Below are positions 47,831 to 56,911 of a DNA stretch of 64,000 bases, piece after piece (positions within the stretch are counted from its first letter, which is position 1; each line of letters opens with the position of its first letter). The position numbers were made by a program, and so were the translations under genes. This stretch comes from Byssovorax sp. (GTDB lineage: Bacteria > Myxococcota_A > Polyangia > Polyangiales > Polyangiaceae), in assembly GCA_025362495.1 (NCBI GenBank), contig JANYGI010000167.1, forward strand, positions 1 through 64,000, in the 5' to 3' direction. The notes beneath the pieces are model-generated. The model did not search any database and had not been told where the DNA came from. It saw nothing but the letters and a program-made list of their open reading frames with translations.

Positions 47831-50139
47831 GCCTCGTAGTCCTTCCCGAAGAGCTTCTCGTCGAGCTTCTTCACCTGCTCGTAGTGCCCGCGCGCCTTGC
47901 CGAGCTCCGACGCGATCGCGTCGAAGCCGGCCGCGAGATCCTCGTCCGATCGCGAGCTGGCGTAGAGCGCGACGATCCGCTCTTCCAGATCGCGCTCGTC
48001 GGCCATGTTGCCGAGGACCATGTCCATCTCGCCGACGACGAGCTCGAAGAGGTGGAGCCGGCGATCGAGCAGATCGAGCACGCGCTCCTCCGCGGTGCCG
48101 CTCGCGCAGAGGTTGTACACGCGTACCTCCTCGCGCTGCCCCATGCGGTGGAGGCGACCGATGCGCTGCTCGATCAGCATGGGGTTATACGGGAGATCGA
48201 AGTTCACGAGCACGTGACAGTGGTGCAGGTTCTGCCCCTCGCCGCCGACGTCGGTGGCGAGGAGCACGCGCGCCGAGCCGCCCTTGAACGCGTCGAGCGA
48301 GGCGCGCTTGTCCGCCGCCGAGAGGCCGCCATGAAAGAGCGCGGGGGCGATCCCGGCCTCGCGGAGCGTGGCCTCGACGTCGGTGAGCGTGTCCCGGAAG
48401 CGCGTGAACACGAGGATCTGCTCCTGGTGCGCGCGGGCGAGATCGACGAGGGCGCGCCCCTTGCGCGAGACGCGAACCAGCGCCGCGCGCTTCGAGAGCG
48501 CGGCGAGCGAGCGGCGCTCGGCCGGGGTGCGTTTGTCGCTCGCGCTCAGGCGCTCGAGGCTCCCGCGCAGCGCCGCGGGGCTCGAACCGGCGCAGAGCAG
48601 CAGCGTCGAGGCCAGCATCCGCGCGCCCTCGATCCCGCCGTGCTCGCGGAGGAACGCAACCACCTCGGCGTAGAGCTCGCGCTCTTCGAGCAGCGGCTCG
48701 ACGACGACCGTGCTGACGAAGCGAGGCGGCAGCGCGAGGCCGCTGTCGGCGCGGGTGTTGCGCACCATCACCTCGGCGAGAAGGGCGCGGAGGCGCTCGC
48801 GGTTCTTCGGCGACAGGGGATCCTTGGCGTCGACGAACTGCGCGCGGAAGGCCGCCGGTGTGGCGAACTGCCCGGGCCGGAGCAGCGTGACGAGGTTGTA
48901 GAGCTCCTCGAGATCCGTCTCGATCGGCGTCGCCGTGAGCAGGAGCAGGAAGCGGCTGCTCAGGCCGTTGACGAGCTTGAAGCTCGCGCTGCTGCGGTTC
49001 TTCACGTGGTGGGCCTCGTCGACGATGACGAGATCCCACGGCACCCCGTGGACGAGGGGCGCGTACTTCGCGCTGCGCGCGAGCGCGAGCGAGGCGACCA
49101 CCACCCCTTCGCCCTTCCAGAATGCCTCGGGATCGGCGCTGCGGGCGGCGTCCTCGGTGGTGCGCACGGTGAGGCCCGCCTTCTCGGCGAGCTCTCCGAC
49201 CCACTGCCCGAGCAGCGCGGGCGGCACGAGGATCAGCGCGCGGCGGGCCATCCCGCGGAGCTGGTACTCGCGCAGGATCATCAGCGCCTCGATGGTCTTG
49301 CCGAGGCCCACCTCGTCCGCGAGCAGCGCGCGGCCGCGGTAGAAGCGGAGCACCCGGCGCACGGTCTCGGTCTGGTAGCGGTGCGGCTCGACGCCCTCGA
49401 GCGAGGCGAGGCCGAGCAGCTCTTCGAACTGCTCGGCCGCCGCGAGGGCGTAGCCGCGGAGCGTGTGGCTCACCGATCCGAGCTGGCCGAGCGCGCCGTC
49501 GAGGCCGCGAGCCAGAGCCGCCGCGTCGAGCCCGACGAACACGAGCGGAGCCTCCGCGAGCGGAGGAGGGGGCGGAAGCGAGGGGGTGGAAGGCACGCTC
49601 GGTACGATGGGCGCGACCGGCAGAGGCTTGCGCGCGGCGGCCACGACCGGCGGAGCCTTGCGCGCGACGGCCGCGACCGGCGGAGCCTTGCGCGCAGCGG
49701 GCGCTGTTGGCCCGGGCCGAGGCGCAGGCGCAGGCGCAGCGGCCGCGCGCGGGCGAGGCGGAGCCGGCCTCGCCTCGGGCAGGCCCATGATCTCCCTCAG
49801 CGTGGGATCGTGGATCACCTCGGCGAGCCGACGAGGGAGCCCGACGCGGCGATCGACCAGGAACGTGTTCGCGTTGAACGCAACGAAGGCCCCGTCGGCC
49901 GCGGTCGCCCGCTGGATCACGCGCGCGAGCGAGGCGTGCGGGACGTCGTCCGGGAGGCCCTCCAGAAGGAGCGTATTGACGGCCTCGTCGACGGAGAACG
50001 GGTAATCGAGGGAGCGCCCGGACAGCGCGAGCGCGAGCGTGAAGAGATCGGCCCCCGAGAGGATGCGGGCGGCCCTGGGCGACGCGAGCAAGCGCCGCAG
50101 ATCGGTCCTGCTGACGCTTTCACTCTCGCGCATGCTCAT
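47827..50139 (-). CDS. SNF2/RapA-like superfamily 2 helicase
   Basis: About 770 residues from ATG 50139. The N-terminal ~120 residues are a unique helical domain, followed by a Pro/Ala/Lys-rich linker (about 120-195) with repeated ARKAPPV units. The ATPase core then has motif I DEVGLGKTIEA, motif II VDEAHHVKN (DEAH box), motif III LTATPIETD and the C-terminal lobe VFTRFRD, LLATDVGGEGQNL and QRIGRLHRMGQ. This matches bacterial SNF2/HepA translocases that remodel protein-DNA complexes. An upstream GTG (50214) would only add unstructured residues. Its coupled zinc-ribbon neighbour and the decayed toxin-antitoxin hint at a defence or accessory role. Confidence 0.9.
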   Translation of the reverse strand: MSMRESESVSRTDLRRLLASPRAARILSGADLFTLALALSGRSLDYPFSVDEAVNTLLLEGLPDDVPHASLARVIQRATAADGAFVAFNANTFLVDRRVGLPRRLAEVIHDPTLREIMGLPEARPAPPRPRAAAAPAPAPRPGPTAPAARKAPPVAAVARKAPPVVAAARKPLPVAPIVPSVPSTPSLPPPPPLAEAPLVFVGLDAAALARGLDGALGQLGSVSHTLRGYALAAAEQFEELLGLASLEGVEPHRYQTETVRRVLRFYRGRALLADEVGLGKTIEALMILREYQLRGMARRALILVPPALLGQWVGELAEKAGLTVRTTEDAARSADPEAFWKGEGVVVASLALARSAKYAPLVHGVPWDLVIVDEAHHVKNRSSASFKLVNGLSSRFLLLLTATPIETDLEELYNLVTLLRPGQFATPAAFRAQFVDAKDPLSPKNRERLRALLAEVMVRNTRADSGLALPPRFVSTVVVEPLLEERELYAEVVAFLREHGGIEGARMLASTLLLCAGSSPAALRGSLERLSASDKRTPAERRSLAALSKRAALVRVSRKGRALVDLARAHQEQILVFTRFRDTLTDVEATLREAGIAPALFHGGLSAADKRASLDAFKGGSARVLLATDVGGEGQNLHHCHVLVNFDLPYNPMLIEQRIGRLHRMGQREEVRVYNLCASGTAEERVLDLLDRRLHLFELVVGEMDMVLGNMADERDLEERIVALYASSRSDEDLAAGFDAIASELGKARGHYEQVKKLDEKLFGKDYEA

Positions 50140-50290
50140 GCCTCGGACATCGCGCCGCGCGTCGAGGGAGAGACCGAAGGCCTCGCCCCGCGTGACGTCC
50201 GGCCAGCCAGGCACTCCCCGTAGTCTCGTGGATCGCGCGGCGTCAACCTTGAGCTTCCCCGCCCCGCCGGGCTATGCCTGTCCCCTTCCC

Positions 50291-50296
50291 AAGGAG
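50291..50296 (+). promoter_or_regulatory. Ribosome-binding site deciding a GTG start
   Basis: AAGGAG lies 7 nt before GTG 50304, whereas the in-frame ATG at 50274 has no Shine-Dalgarno sequence. The GH13 domain begins immediately after this GTG. Confidence 0.7.
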
Positions 50297-50303
50297 CCCC
50301 CGC

Positions 50304-51701
50304 GTGATCCTGTTCGAGCTCAACGCCCGCCTGCACAACCAGCGCCTCGACGCGCTCGCTGACCAGCACCTCGCGCGCCTCGCGGCCCTCGGCTTCGACT
50401 GGGTCTGGCTGATGGGCATCTGGACGATGGGCCCCGAGGGCGTCGTCATGTCGCGCAAGTACGCCCCCGACTTCGAGGGCTCGCCCTACGCCATCGCCGC
50501 CTACGAGGTCGATCCGATCCTCGGCGGCGAGCAGGCGCTCCGGGTCTTCGTCGCGCGCGCCCACGCCCTCGGGATCAAGGTCATGGCCGACTTCGTCCCC
50601 AACCACCTCGCGCTCGACTCGCCGCTCATCGACGCCGATCCGGCGATGGTGATCCACTCGAACCCGGCCATCCGCCGCGAGTACGCCACCGACTACTACG
50701 ACCACCCGAAGGGCCGCCTCGCCCACGGCAAGGATCCGTATTTCGAGGGCTGGAACGACACGGTCCAGCTCGACTACGCGTACCCGCCGCTCCGCGCCCA
50801 CCAGGTGGCCCAGCTCCAGCGCATCGCCCGGCTCGTCGACGGCGTGCGCTGCGACATGGCGATGCTCGTCCTCCGCGAGCACGTGAAGAAGAACTGGTTC
50901 CCCGGCGTGGATCAGGCCTCGTTCGACGCCGCGTACCCGCGCGAGTTCTGGGACGAGGCCGTCACCACGGTGCGCGCGGACCGCCCCGATTTCGTCTTCA
51001 TGGCCGAGGTCTACTGGGACAACGAGCCCATCCTCCAGTCGCTCGGCTTCGACTACACCTACAACAAGAAGCTCTACGATCTCCTCGCGCACCACGCCCC
51101 GGCGGCAGAGACGGCCGCGCAGCTCGAGCACTGGCCGCAGGCCTACCTGGAGCGCTCGGTGCACTTCCTCGAGAACCACGACGAGGAGCGCGCCGCGCGC
51201 CGCTTCGGCAAGCGCTCACGCCCCTCGGCGATGCTGAGCTACGCCATCCCGGGCGCGGTGTTCGTGCACCAGGGCCAGATGGAGGGCTTCGCCGAGAAGC
51301 TCCCGGTGCAGCGTCGGATCCCGCTCCAGCACGAGACCCCGAACGCCGCGCTGATGGCCTTCTACGAGCGCCTCCTCGGCCTCGTGCGCCGCCCGATCTT
51401 CCGCGACGCCGAGCTGATGATCCTCGGCGCCGAGAGCGACGTCGTCCTCGCCCTGCGCCGCCGCGGCGAAGAGCGCGTCCTCATCGGCGCCGATCCGGGC
51501 TGGCACCGCCACCCGAAGAGCCCCGCGATCGAGATCCCCCTGGTGTGGCTGGGGATCGCGCCCGGCACCGCGGTGCGCTGCATCGATCTCTGGACCGGTG
51601 CGCGGGTCGAGCTGATGCCCTCGGAGATCGAGCTGCGCTTCGCCGAGGGCGCCGTCGCGAGCTGGGCGGAGAACCATGCGTTTTTGATCGAGCTCCGCTG
51701 A
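50304..51701 (+). CDS. Alpha-amylase family (GH13) glycoside hydrolase/transglycosylase
   Basis: About 465 residues. The four GH13 regions are present: I, DFVPNHLA; II, VDGVRCDMAML (nucleophile Asp); III, MAEVYWD (acid/base Glu); IV, FLENHDEER (transition-state Asp). No signal peptide, so it acts in the cytoplasm, probably on glycogen, maltodextrin or trehalose-type sugars. It has a short C-terminal beta domain. Its stop lies 7 nt from the convergent sthA stop. Exact specificity cannot be read. Confidence 0.9.
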   Translation: MILFELNARLHNQRLDALADQHLARLAALGFDWVWLMGIWTMGPEGVVMSRKYAPDFEGSPYAIAAYEVDPILGGEQALRVFVARAHALGIKVMADFVPNHLALDSPLIDADPAMVIHSNPAIRREYATDYYDHPKGRLAHGKDPYFEGWNDTVQLDYAYPPLRAHQVAQLQRIARLVDGVRCDMAMLVLREHVKKNWFPGVDQASFDAAYPREFWDEAVTTVRADRPDFVFMAEVYWDNEPILQSLGFDYTYNKKLYDLLAHHAPAAETAAQLEHWPQAYLERSVHFLENHDEERAARRFGKRSRPSAMLSYAIPGAVFVHQGQMEGFAEKLPVQRRIPLQHETPNAALMAFYERLLGLVRRPIFRDAELMILGAESDVVLALRRRGEERVLIGADPGWHRHPKSPAIEIPLVWLGIAPGTAVRCIDLWTGARVELMPSEIELRFAEGAVASWAENHAFLIELR

Positions 51702-51708
51702 TCGCCGC

Positions 51709-53181
51709 CTACGATCCGTCAGCGTCCGCCGTGTTCCGATCCGGCTTGATCCACCGCCCAAGCGCGTCGTACGCGGCGTATTTGTAGCACTCGGACAGCG
51801 TCGGGTAGTTGAACACCATCTCGATCAGGGTGTCGACGGTGCCGCCGAGCAGGATCATCGACTGGCCGATGTGCACCAGCTCCGTCGCGCGATCGCCGAT
51901 GCAGTTGGCGCCGATGAGCTTGCGGTTGCTCTTGTCGAACACGAGCTTCATCAGCCCGTCGTTGTCGCCGATGATTCGCCCGCGCGCGTTGTGCTTGTAG
52001 AGGGCGCGGCCGACGATGACGTCGATGCCCTTGGCCTTCGCGTCCTCCTCGGAGAAGCCCACGCAGGACACCTCGGGGATGGTGTAGATGCCGTACGGCA
52101 AGAGCTGGCTGACGGTGCGTTTGTAGTCGAATCCGAACGCATGACAGACCGCGACGCGGGCCTGCTCCATCGACGTCGACGCGAGCGCCGGGAAGCCGAT
52201 CACGTCGCCCGCGGCGTAGATCGACGGGACCGCCGTGCGGTAGTCGCAGTCGACCTCGACGTAGCCACGCTTCAAGAGCTTCACGCCCACGGCCTCGAGG
52301 TTGAGCTTCGCCGTCGCGCCCGATCGCCCCGCCGCGAAGAGGAGCTTCTCGCTCGCGACCTCGCCGGCCGCGGCGACGGGCTTGGCGTCGTGGAGCGGTG
52401 ACGGCGGCATCGGCGCCGCGAGGCTGAGCTGGGTCACGATCTGATCGCCGACGCGCTTCACCTCGCCCGCGCCGGTGTTGAGGCGGACGTCGATCCCGAG
52501 GTTCACCAGCGCCACGCGGAGGGCCTCGCTGATCTCGGCGTCGAGGAACGACAGGAGCTCGTCGCGCGGCTCGATCAGCGTGACCTTGACGCCGAGCGCG
52601 CAGAACATCGAGGCGTACTCGCAGCCGATGACGCCGCCGCCGATCACCGTCATCGTCTTCGGCAGCCGATCGACCTGGAGGATGGTGTCGCTGTCGTCGA
52701 TGTCGGGATCGCTGAAAGGGATCGACGCCGGCTGGAACGGCACCGATCCGGTGGCGATGAGGATGAACTCGGCGGTGAGGTTCTTCGTCTCGCCGGCCTC
52801 GCACAGCTCGACCGTGTGGCCGTCGACGAGGCGCGCCGTGCCGTGCAGGTAGGTCACGTTGTGGCGGTTCAAGTTCCAGTCGATCCGCTCGACCTCGGTG
52901 ACGACGACCGCGTCCTTGCGCGACATCAGCTTCGGCACCGCGAGCGTCGGATCGAGCGTGACGGTGAGGCCGTAGAGCTCGGCGTTGCGGTAGCCCGAGA
53001 GGTAGATCGCCGTCTCGCGCAGCGTCTTGGAGGGCAGCGTCCCGGTGTGCACCGCCGCCCCTCCCGGCTGGCGCGCCCTCTCGAGGATGGCCACGCGCTT
53101 GCCAAAGTAGGCGGCCTGGACCGCGCCTTTTTCACCCGCCGGCCCGGAGCCGATCACGATCAGATCATAGTCGTAGGACAC
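51709..53181 (-). CDS. sthA: Soluble pyridine nucleotide transhydrogenase (SthA-like)
   Basis: About 490 residues from GTG 53181 (YDYDLIVIGSGPAGEKGAVQAA). The FAD loop is GSGPAG, the NAD loop is GGGVIGCEYASMF, and the dimer end is FNYPTLSECYKYAA. The redox disulfide of lipoamide dehydrogenases is gone: the site reads GGAAVHTGTLPSK, with no cysteine. That is expected for a transhydrogenase, which passes hydride between NADPH and NAD without thiols. It helps balance the two nucleotide pools. FAD and NAD loops are intact. Confidence 0.9.
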   Translation of the reverse strand: MSYDYDLIVIGSGPAGEKGAVQAAYFGKRVAILERARQPGGAAVHTGTLPSKTLRETAIYLSGYRNAELYGLTVTLDPTLAVPKLMSRKDAVVVTEVERIDWNLNRHNVTYLHGTARLVDGHTVELCEAGETKNLTAEFILIATGSVPFQPASIPFSDPDIDDSDTILQVDRLPKTMTVIGGGVIGCEYASMFCALGVKVTLIEPRDELLSFLDAEISEALRVALVNLGIDVRLNTGAGEVKRVGDQIVTQLSLAAPMPPSPLHDAKPVAAAGEVASEKLLFAAGRSGATAKLNLEAVGVKLLKRGYVEVDCDYRTAVPSIYAAGDVIGFPALASTSMEQARVAVCHAFGFDYKRTVSQLLPYGIYTIPEVSCVGFSEEDAKAKGIDVIVGRALYKHNARGRIIGDNDGLMKLVFDKSNRKLIGANCIGDRATELVHIGQSMILLGGTVDTLIEMVFNYPTLSECYKYAAYDALGRWIKPDRNTADADGS

Positions 53182-53292
53182 GGTCCGCAGACTACGCCCG
53201 CCTGCGGCACGATTGAAAGCCCGAGCCCCCGCGGCTAATGTGCGCGCTCTTCGACGGGCCACTTTTGGCCCAAACCCTCAGGATCTGCCGAC

Positions 53293-55122
53293 ATGCTCTG
53301 GTTCGCCGAAATCGCCGGCGGCGTCGATCCCAAGACGCCGCAAGTCATCAACGACTCGAAGACCCCCTCGGGCCGCGTGCACGTCGGCGCCCTCCGCGGT
53401 GTCATCCTCCACGACGCCGTCTTCCGCGCCCTCCAGAACCGCGGCGTCCCGGCGCGCTACCTCTTCGGCGTCGACGACTACGATCCGCTCGACGAGCTGC
53501 CCGCCGGCCAGGCCGAGTTCTTCCTGCCGTTCCTCGGCGCCCCGCTCTGCAACGTGCCCGCGCCGGCCGGCTCCTTGGCCACGGACATGTCCGAGCACTT
53601 CATCGGCGAGTTCTTCGACGTCTTCCGCGAGCTCGGCGTCGAGGCCGAGCACTACCGGATGCGCGACCAGTACCGCTCCGGCAAGATGAACGAGTCGATC
53701 GACCAGATCCTGAGCAAGGCCGACGTGGTCCGCCGGGTGTACAAGGAAGTCTCCGGCTCCGAGAAGAGCGAGCACTGGCACCCTTTCCAGGCCATCTGCG
53801 AGCGCTGCGGCCGGGTCGGCACCACCGAGGTCGTGGCGTACGACGGCAAAGAGGTCGAGTACCACTGCCGTCCTCGGATGATGAAGCACGGCAAGGACCA
53901 GTACGTGAAGGGCTGCGAGCTCCACGGCAAGGTCTCCCCCTTCGACGGCAAAGGCAAGCTCCCCTGGAAGCTCGAGTGGGTGGCCAAGTGGCGGATCTTC
54001 GGCGTCACCATCGAGGGCGCCGGGAAAGACCACACCACCAAGGGCGGCTCGCGCGACGTCTCCGCGGCGTGCCTCGACGCCATCTTCGGCGAGGAGCCCC
54101 CGCTCAACATCCCTTACGAGTTCTTCCTCGCCGAGGGAAAGAAGATGAGCTCGTCCAAGGGCATCGGCACCGCCGCGCGCGACATGGCCGATTTCCTCGC
54201 TCCGGAGGTGCTGCGGTATCTCATCCTCCGCACCCAGCCGAAGTCCCCGGTCGACTTCCCGCTCGTCCCGGATCCGCAGACGCCCGGCCGACTCTTCCTC
54301 TCCGAGGACTTCATCGTCAAGCTCTTCAACGACTTCGACCGCCTCCACAAGCGCGTCTATACCGATCCGAAGATCAACGAGGAAGAGAAAGAGCTCTATC
54401 GCCTCTGCGAAGTGACCAACCCCGCGGACTCGTACGACGCCAACTTCCAGCTCGTGCTCACCTTCGTGCAGATGCCGCACGTGAACCTGCTGACCGAGAT
54501 GGAGAATCGCAAGGGCTCTCCCATGACCGACAACGAGAAGGCGCACCTCGAAGCCCGCGCAAGATCGGCCCGCTACTGGCTCGATCATTTCGCCCGCGAC
54601 GAGGAGAAGTTCCACCTTCAAGACACGCTCCCCGCCCGCGCGGCCGAGCTCGGTCAGGCGCAAAAGGCCTTCCTCCACCAGCTCGCCGCCGCCCTCCCCG
54701 CCGTGACGACCTGGGACGACGAGACCCTCCAGGCCACCACGTTCGACGTGGCGCGATTGACGCCGATCGCCCTGCCGCAGGCCTTCAAGGCCATCTATCG
54801 CACCCTGTTCGACCGCGAGCAGGGCCCGCGCGCCGGCGCGATCATGGCGATCCTCGACCGGGATTTCCTGATCAAGCGCTTCACCGAGCTGGCTTACGAG
54901 CAGGAGGCCTTCTGGAAAGAGACGGCCATCTCGGCGAAGGATCACCTGGCCCAGCTCGAAAAAGAGAAGAGCAAGATCGCCTCGATCAAGGTCAGCCGCA
55001 AGGCCGGGGCGATCATCGACTTCGAGGTCACCCACACCGACGCGAAGGTGCATATCCATCGCGTGGAAGACGCCGACGTCGACGCCCACGCCGCGCGCGT
55101 GACGGCGCCGAAGCAGCCCTGA
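53293..55122 (+). CDS. lysS: Lysyl-tRNA synthetase, class I
   Basis: A 609-residue class I enzyme. The HIGH-type motif reads SGRVHVGALRG (HVGA at about 30-33) and KMSKS reads KKMSSSKG (about 284-290). This Rossmann-fold form is unrelated to the usual bacterial class II LysRS and is common in archaea and scattered bacteria. CERCG and a later cysteine are probably zinc-binding. The C-terminus ends in an acidic, helical extension. It is the only LysRS in the window; whether a class II gene also exists in the genome cannot be said. Confidence 0.93.
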   Translation: MLWFAEIAGGVDPKTPQVINDSKTPSGRVHVGALRGVILHDAVFRALQNRGVPARYLFGVDDYDPLDELPAGQAEFFLPFLGAPLCNVPAPAGSLATDMSEHFIGEFFDVFRELGVEAEHYRMRDQYRSGKMNESIDQILSKADVVRRVYKEVSGSEKSEHWHPFQAICERCGRVGTTEVVAYDGKEVEYHCRPRMMKHGKDQYVKGCELHGKVSPFDGKGKLPWKLEWVAKWRIFGVTIEGAGKDHTTKGGSRDVSAACLDAIFGEEPPLNIPYEFFLAEGKKMSSSKGIGTAARDMADFLAPEVLRYLILRTQPKSPVDFPLVPDPQTPGRLFLSEDFIVKLFNDFDRLHKRVYTDPKINEEEKELYRLCEVTNPADSYDANFQLVLTFVQMPHVNLLTEMENRKGSPMTDNEKAHLEARARSARYWLDHFARDEEKFHLQDTLPARAAELGQAQKAFLHQLAAALPAVTTWDDETLQATTFDVARLTPIALPQAFKAIYRTLFDREQGPRAGAIMAILDRDFLIKRFTELAYEQEAFWKETAISAKDHLAQLEKEKSKIASIKVSRKAGAIIDFEVTHTDAKVHIHRVEDADVDAHAARVTAPKQP

Positions 55123-55123
55123 G

Positions 55124-56839
55124 TCAGTAGCCGGACGCGAGGAGCGTCTGGATCAGGAACCCGAGGTGCCAGACCGCTTCCCGGTCTGGCCCCGGGCGGC
55201 GCACGAGGTGCCGAGAAGCGGCCTCGACAGCGGCTGCGACGGCGGCGGGGGAGCGCAAAGGCTCCTCCGGGCCAGGCACCTTGGCGGCGAGCGGAGACAG
55301 GGAATTCAACCAGCGAACCCGGGCGGCGCCGACGCGGACGAGCTCGGCCTCCACGTCCGGCGGGAGCCCCTGCGAGAGCAGATCGTAGAGCTGCTGTGGC
55401 TGTCCGCTGCCCGCCGCAGCCTGCGTGAGCAGCGCCTGCACCCGGGCCGAGAGCGGCGGCTTGATCGCGTCGAGCGCGCCGGTGGCCAGGTCGTGGAGGT
55501 AGTGTTCGAAGACGCGACGGAGCACCCGAGGCGCGGTGGAGGAGGCCAGTGGACCGAGCGCGCAGACGGCCTGTACGGCGGCGCGTCGGACCTTGTGGCT
55601 CCCGTCGTGGAGGATGCGATTGAGGCTCGGAATCGCCACGCTCGCGGCGGGGCCGAGGGCTCCGAGGGCGCCCGCGGCGCGCTTGCGGACCGACGGGTTT
55701 CCATGGGCGAGGAGCGGCTCGAGGTAATCGACGGGGATGGCCGTCGAGAGCCGGGCCATCAGCTCGCGCGCGAGGCCGCGAGTCCGGGCGTCGCGGTCGT
55801 GGATCGCGGCGGACCACAGCACCGCTTCGAGGCCGGCCGGGACGCGATCGAGGCCGTGGAGAAGGCGTAACGCGACGAAGCGCTCTCCCGGCATCGACGA
55901 CGCCGCCAGCTCGGCGATCCGCTCTTCGGCGAGCCGAGGGGTCCGCTGCGCGAGCTCGTTGAAGACGAACAGCGCCTCTTCGCGGACGCCCCACCCGCGA
56001 TCGGCCGCGGCCGCGAAGACGCCGTCGATCGCCGGCCCCGACGCCTCGCCGAGGGTGGCGATCACGCGGAGCGCCGCGATGCGGACCGGCGGCGCCGAGC
56101 CGACCACGCGACGCCGGACGACGTCGAGGAGGCGCTCGCCGCGATCGGGACGCTGGCAGCCGCGGAGCGCTTCGAACGCGGCGACGGCTGCGCCTGGATC
56201 CGCGTCGTCGGCGGCGCTGACGAGGGCCGCGAACGCGTCATCGCGATCGACCGCGCGCGCGCTCACCAGGGCGTCGATCGCGGCGACGCGCACCGAGGGA
56301 TCGCCGTCGGCGGTGACGCTCGCCGCGAGCGCCGCCAGCGTCGTCTCGCTCGGCACGGCCTGCGCACCCAGCGCCTCGGCTGCGGCCGCGCGCACGCGAA
56401 ACGCCGGATCCGCAAGCCTCGCGAGGATGGCCCCCGTCGCGACGATCGCTTGATCTCCGGCGGCGCGTAGCGCTCGCAGCGCGCGCTCACGCACCGCCGC
56501 GTCGGCGTACTCGAGCGCGCCGGCGAGGCGATTCACCGACGCCGGCGAGCGCGCGACCAGGCTCGACGCGGCCTGCCGCACCCAGAGGTGAGCGTCGAAG
56601 AGCGCCACCTGATCGAGCGCCGCGAACACCTCTTCCTGCCGCGCCGCGATCGCGCCGTCGCCGCGCGCGAGCAGCGTCACGAGCGCCCGCACCGCCGCGC
56701 TGCGGGCGCGCCAGTCGGCCTCATGGAGCGCCGCGAGCAGATCGCTCACCGCCTCGTCGCCGGCGGGATCCTCGGCCGCGCGCGCGGCGATCGTGGCGCA
56801 CCGTCGATCGAGCGCCTGGAGGTCCGCGATCGAGATCAT
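55124..56839 (-). CDS. HEAT-repeat protein
   Basis: A 571-residue alpha solenoid. Tandem HEAT-like repeats of about 30-40 residues run through most of it (VRQAASSLVARSP, VRERALRALRAAG, VRAAAAEALGAQA, VRKRAAGALGALG, VRRAAVQAVCALG). The C-terminal ~110 residues are less repetitive and helical. No catalytic motif, membrane or signal segment, so it is probably a scaffold. It ends 2 nt after the lysS stop and diverges 73 bp from the HEAT-AKR gene, suggesting a shared locus of solenoid proteins. Confidence 0.85.
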   Translation of the reverse strand: MISIADLQALDRRCATIAARAAEDPAGDEAVSDLLAALHEADWRARSAAVRALVTLLARGDGAIAARQEEVFAALDQVALFDAHLWVRQAASSLVARSPASVNRLAGALEYADAAVRERALRALRAAGDQAIVATGAILARLADPAFRVRAAAAEALGAQAVPSETTLAALAASVTADGDPSVRVAAIDALVSARAVDRDDAFAALVSAADDADPGAAVAAFEALRGCQRPDRGERLLDVVRRRVVGSAPPVRIAALRVIATLGEASGPAIDGVFAAAADRGWGVREEALFVFNELAQRTPRLAEERIAELAASSMPGERFVALRLLHGLDRVPAGLEAVLWSAAIHDRDARTRGLARELMARLSTAIPVDYLEPLLAHGNPSVRKRAAGALGALGPAASVAIPSLNRILHDGSHKVRRAAVQAVCALGPLASSTAPRVLRRVFEHYLHDLATGALDAIKPPLSARVQALLTQAAAGSGQPQQLYDLLSQGLPPDVEAELVRVGAARVRWLNSLSPLAAKVPGPEEPLRSPAAVAAAVEAASRHLVRRPGPDREAVWHLGFLIQTLLASGY

Positions 56840-56911
56840 GGGCCGCGGAGGGTATCCCGCCCTCGTCGCCTCACCAATCGCGAAACAGGTTCAGGTATCG
56901 TGGCGCGCTCG

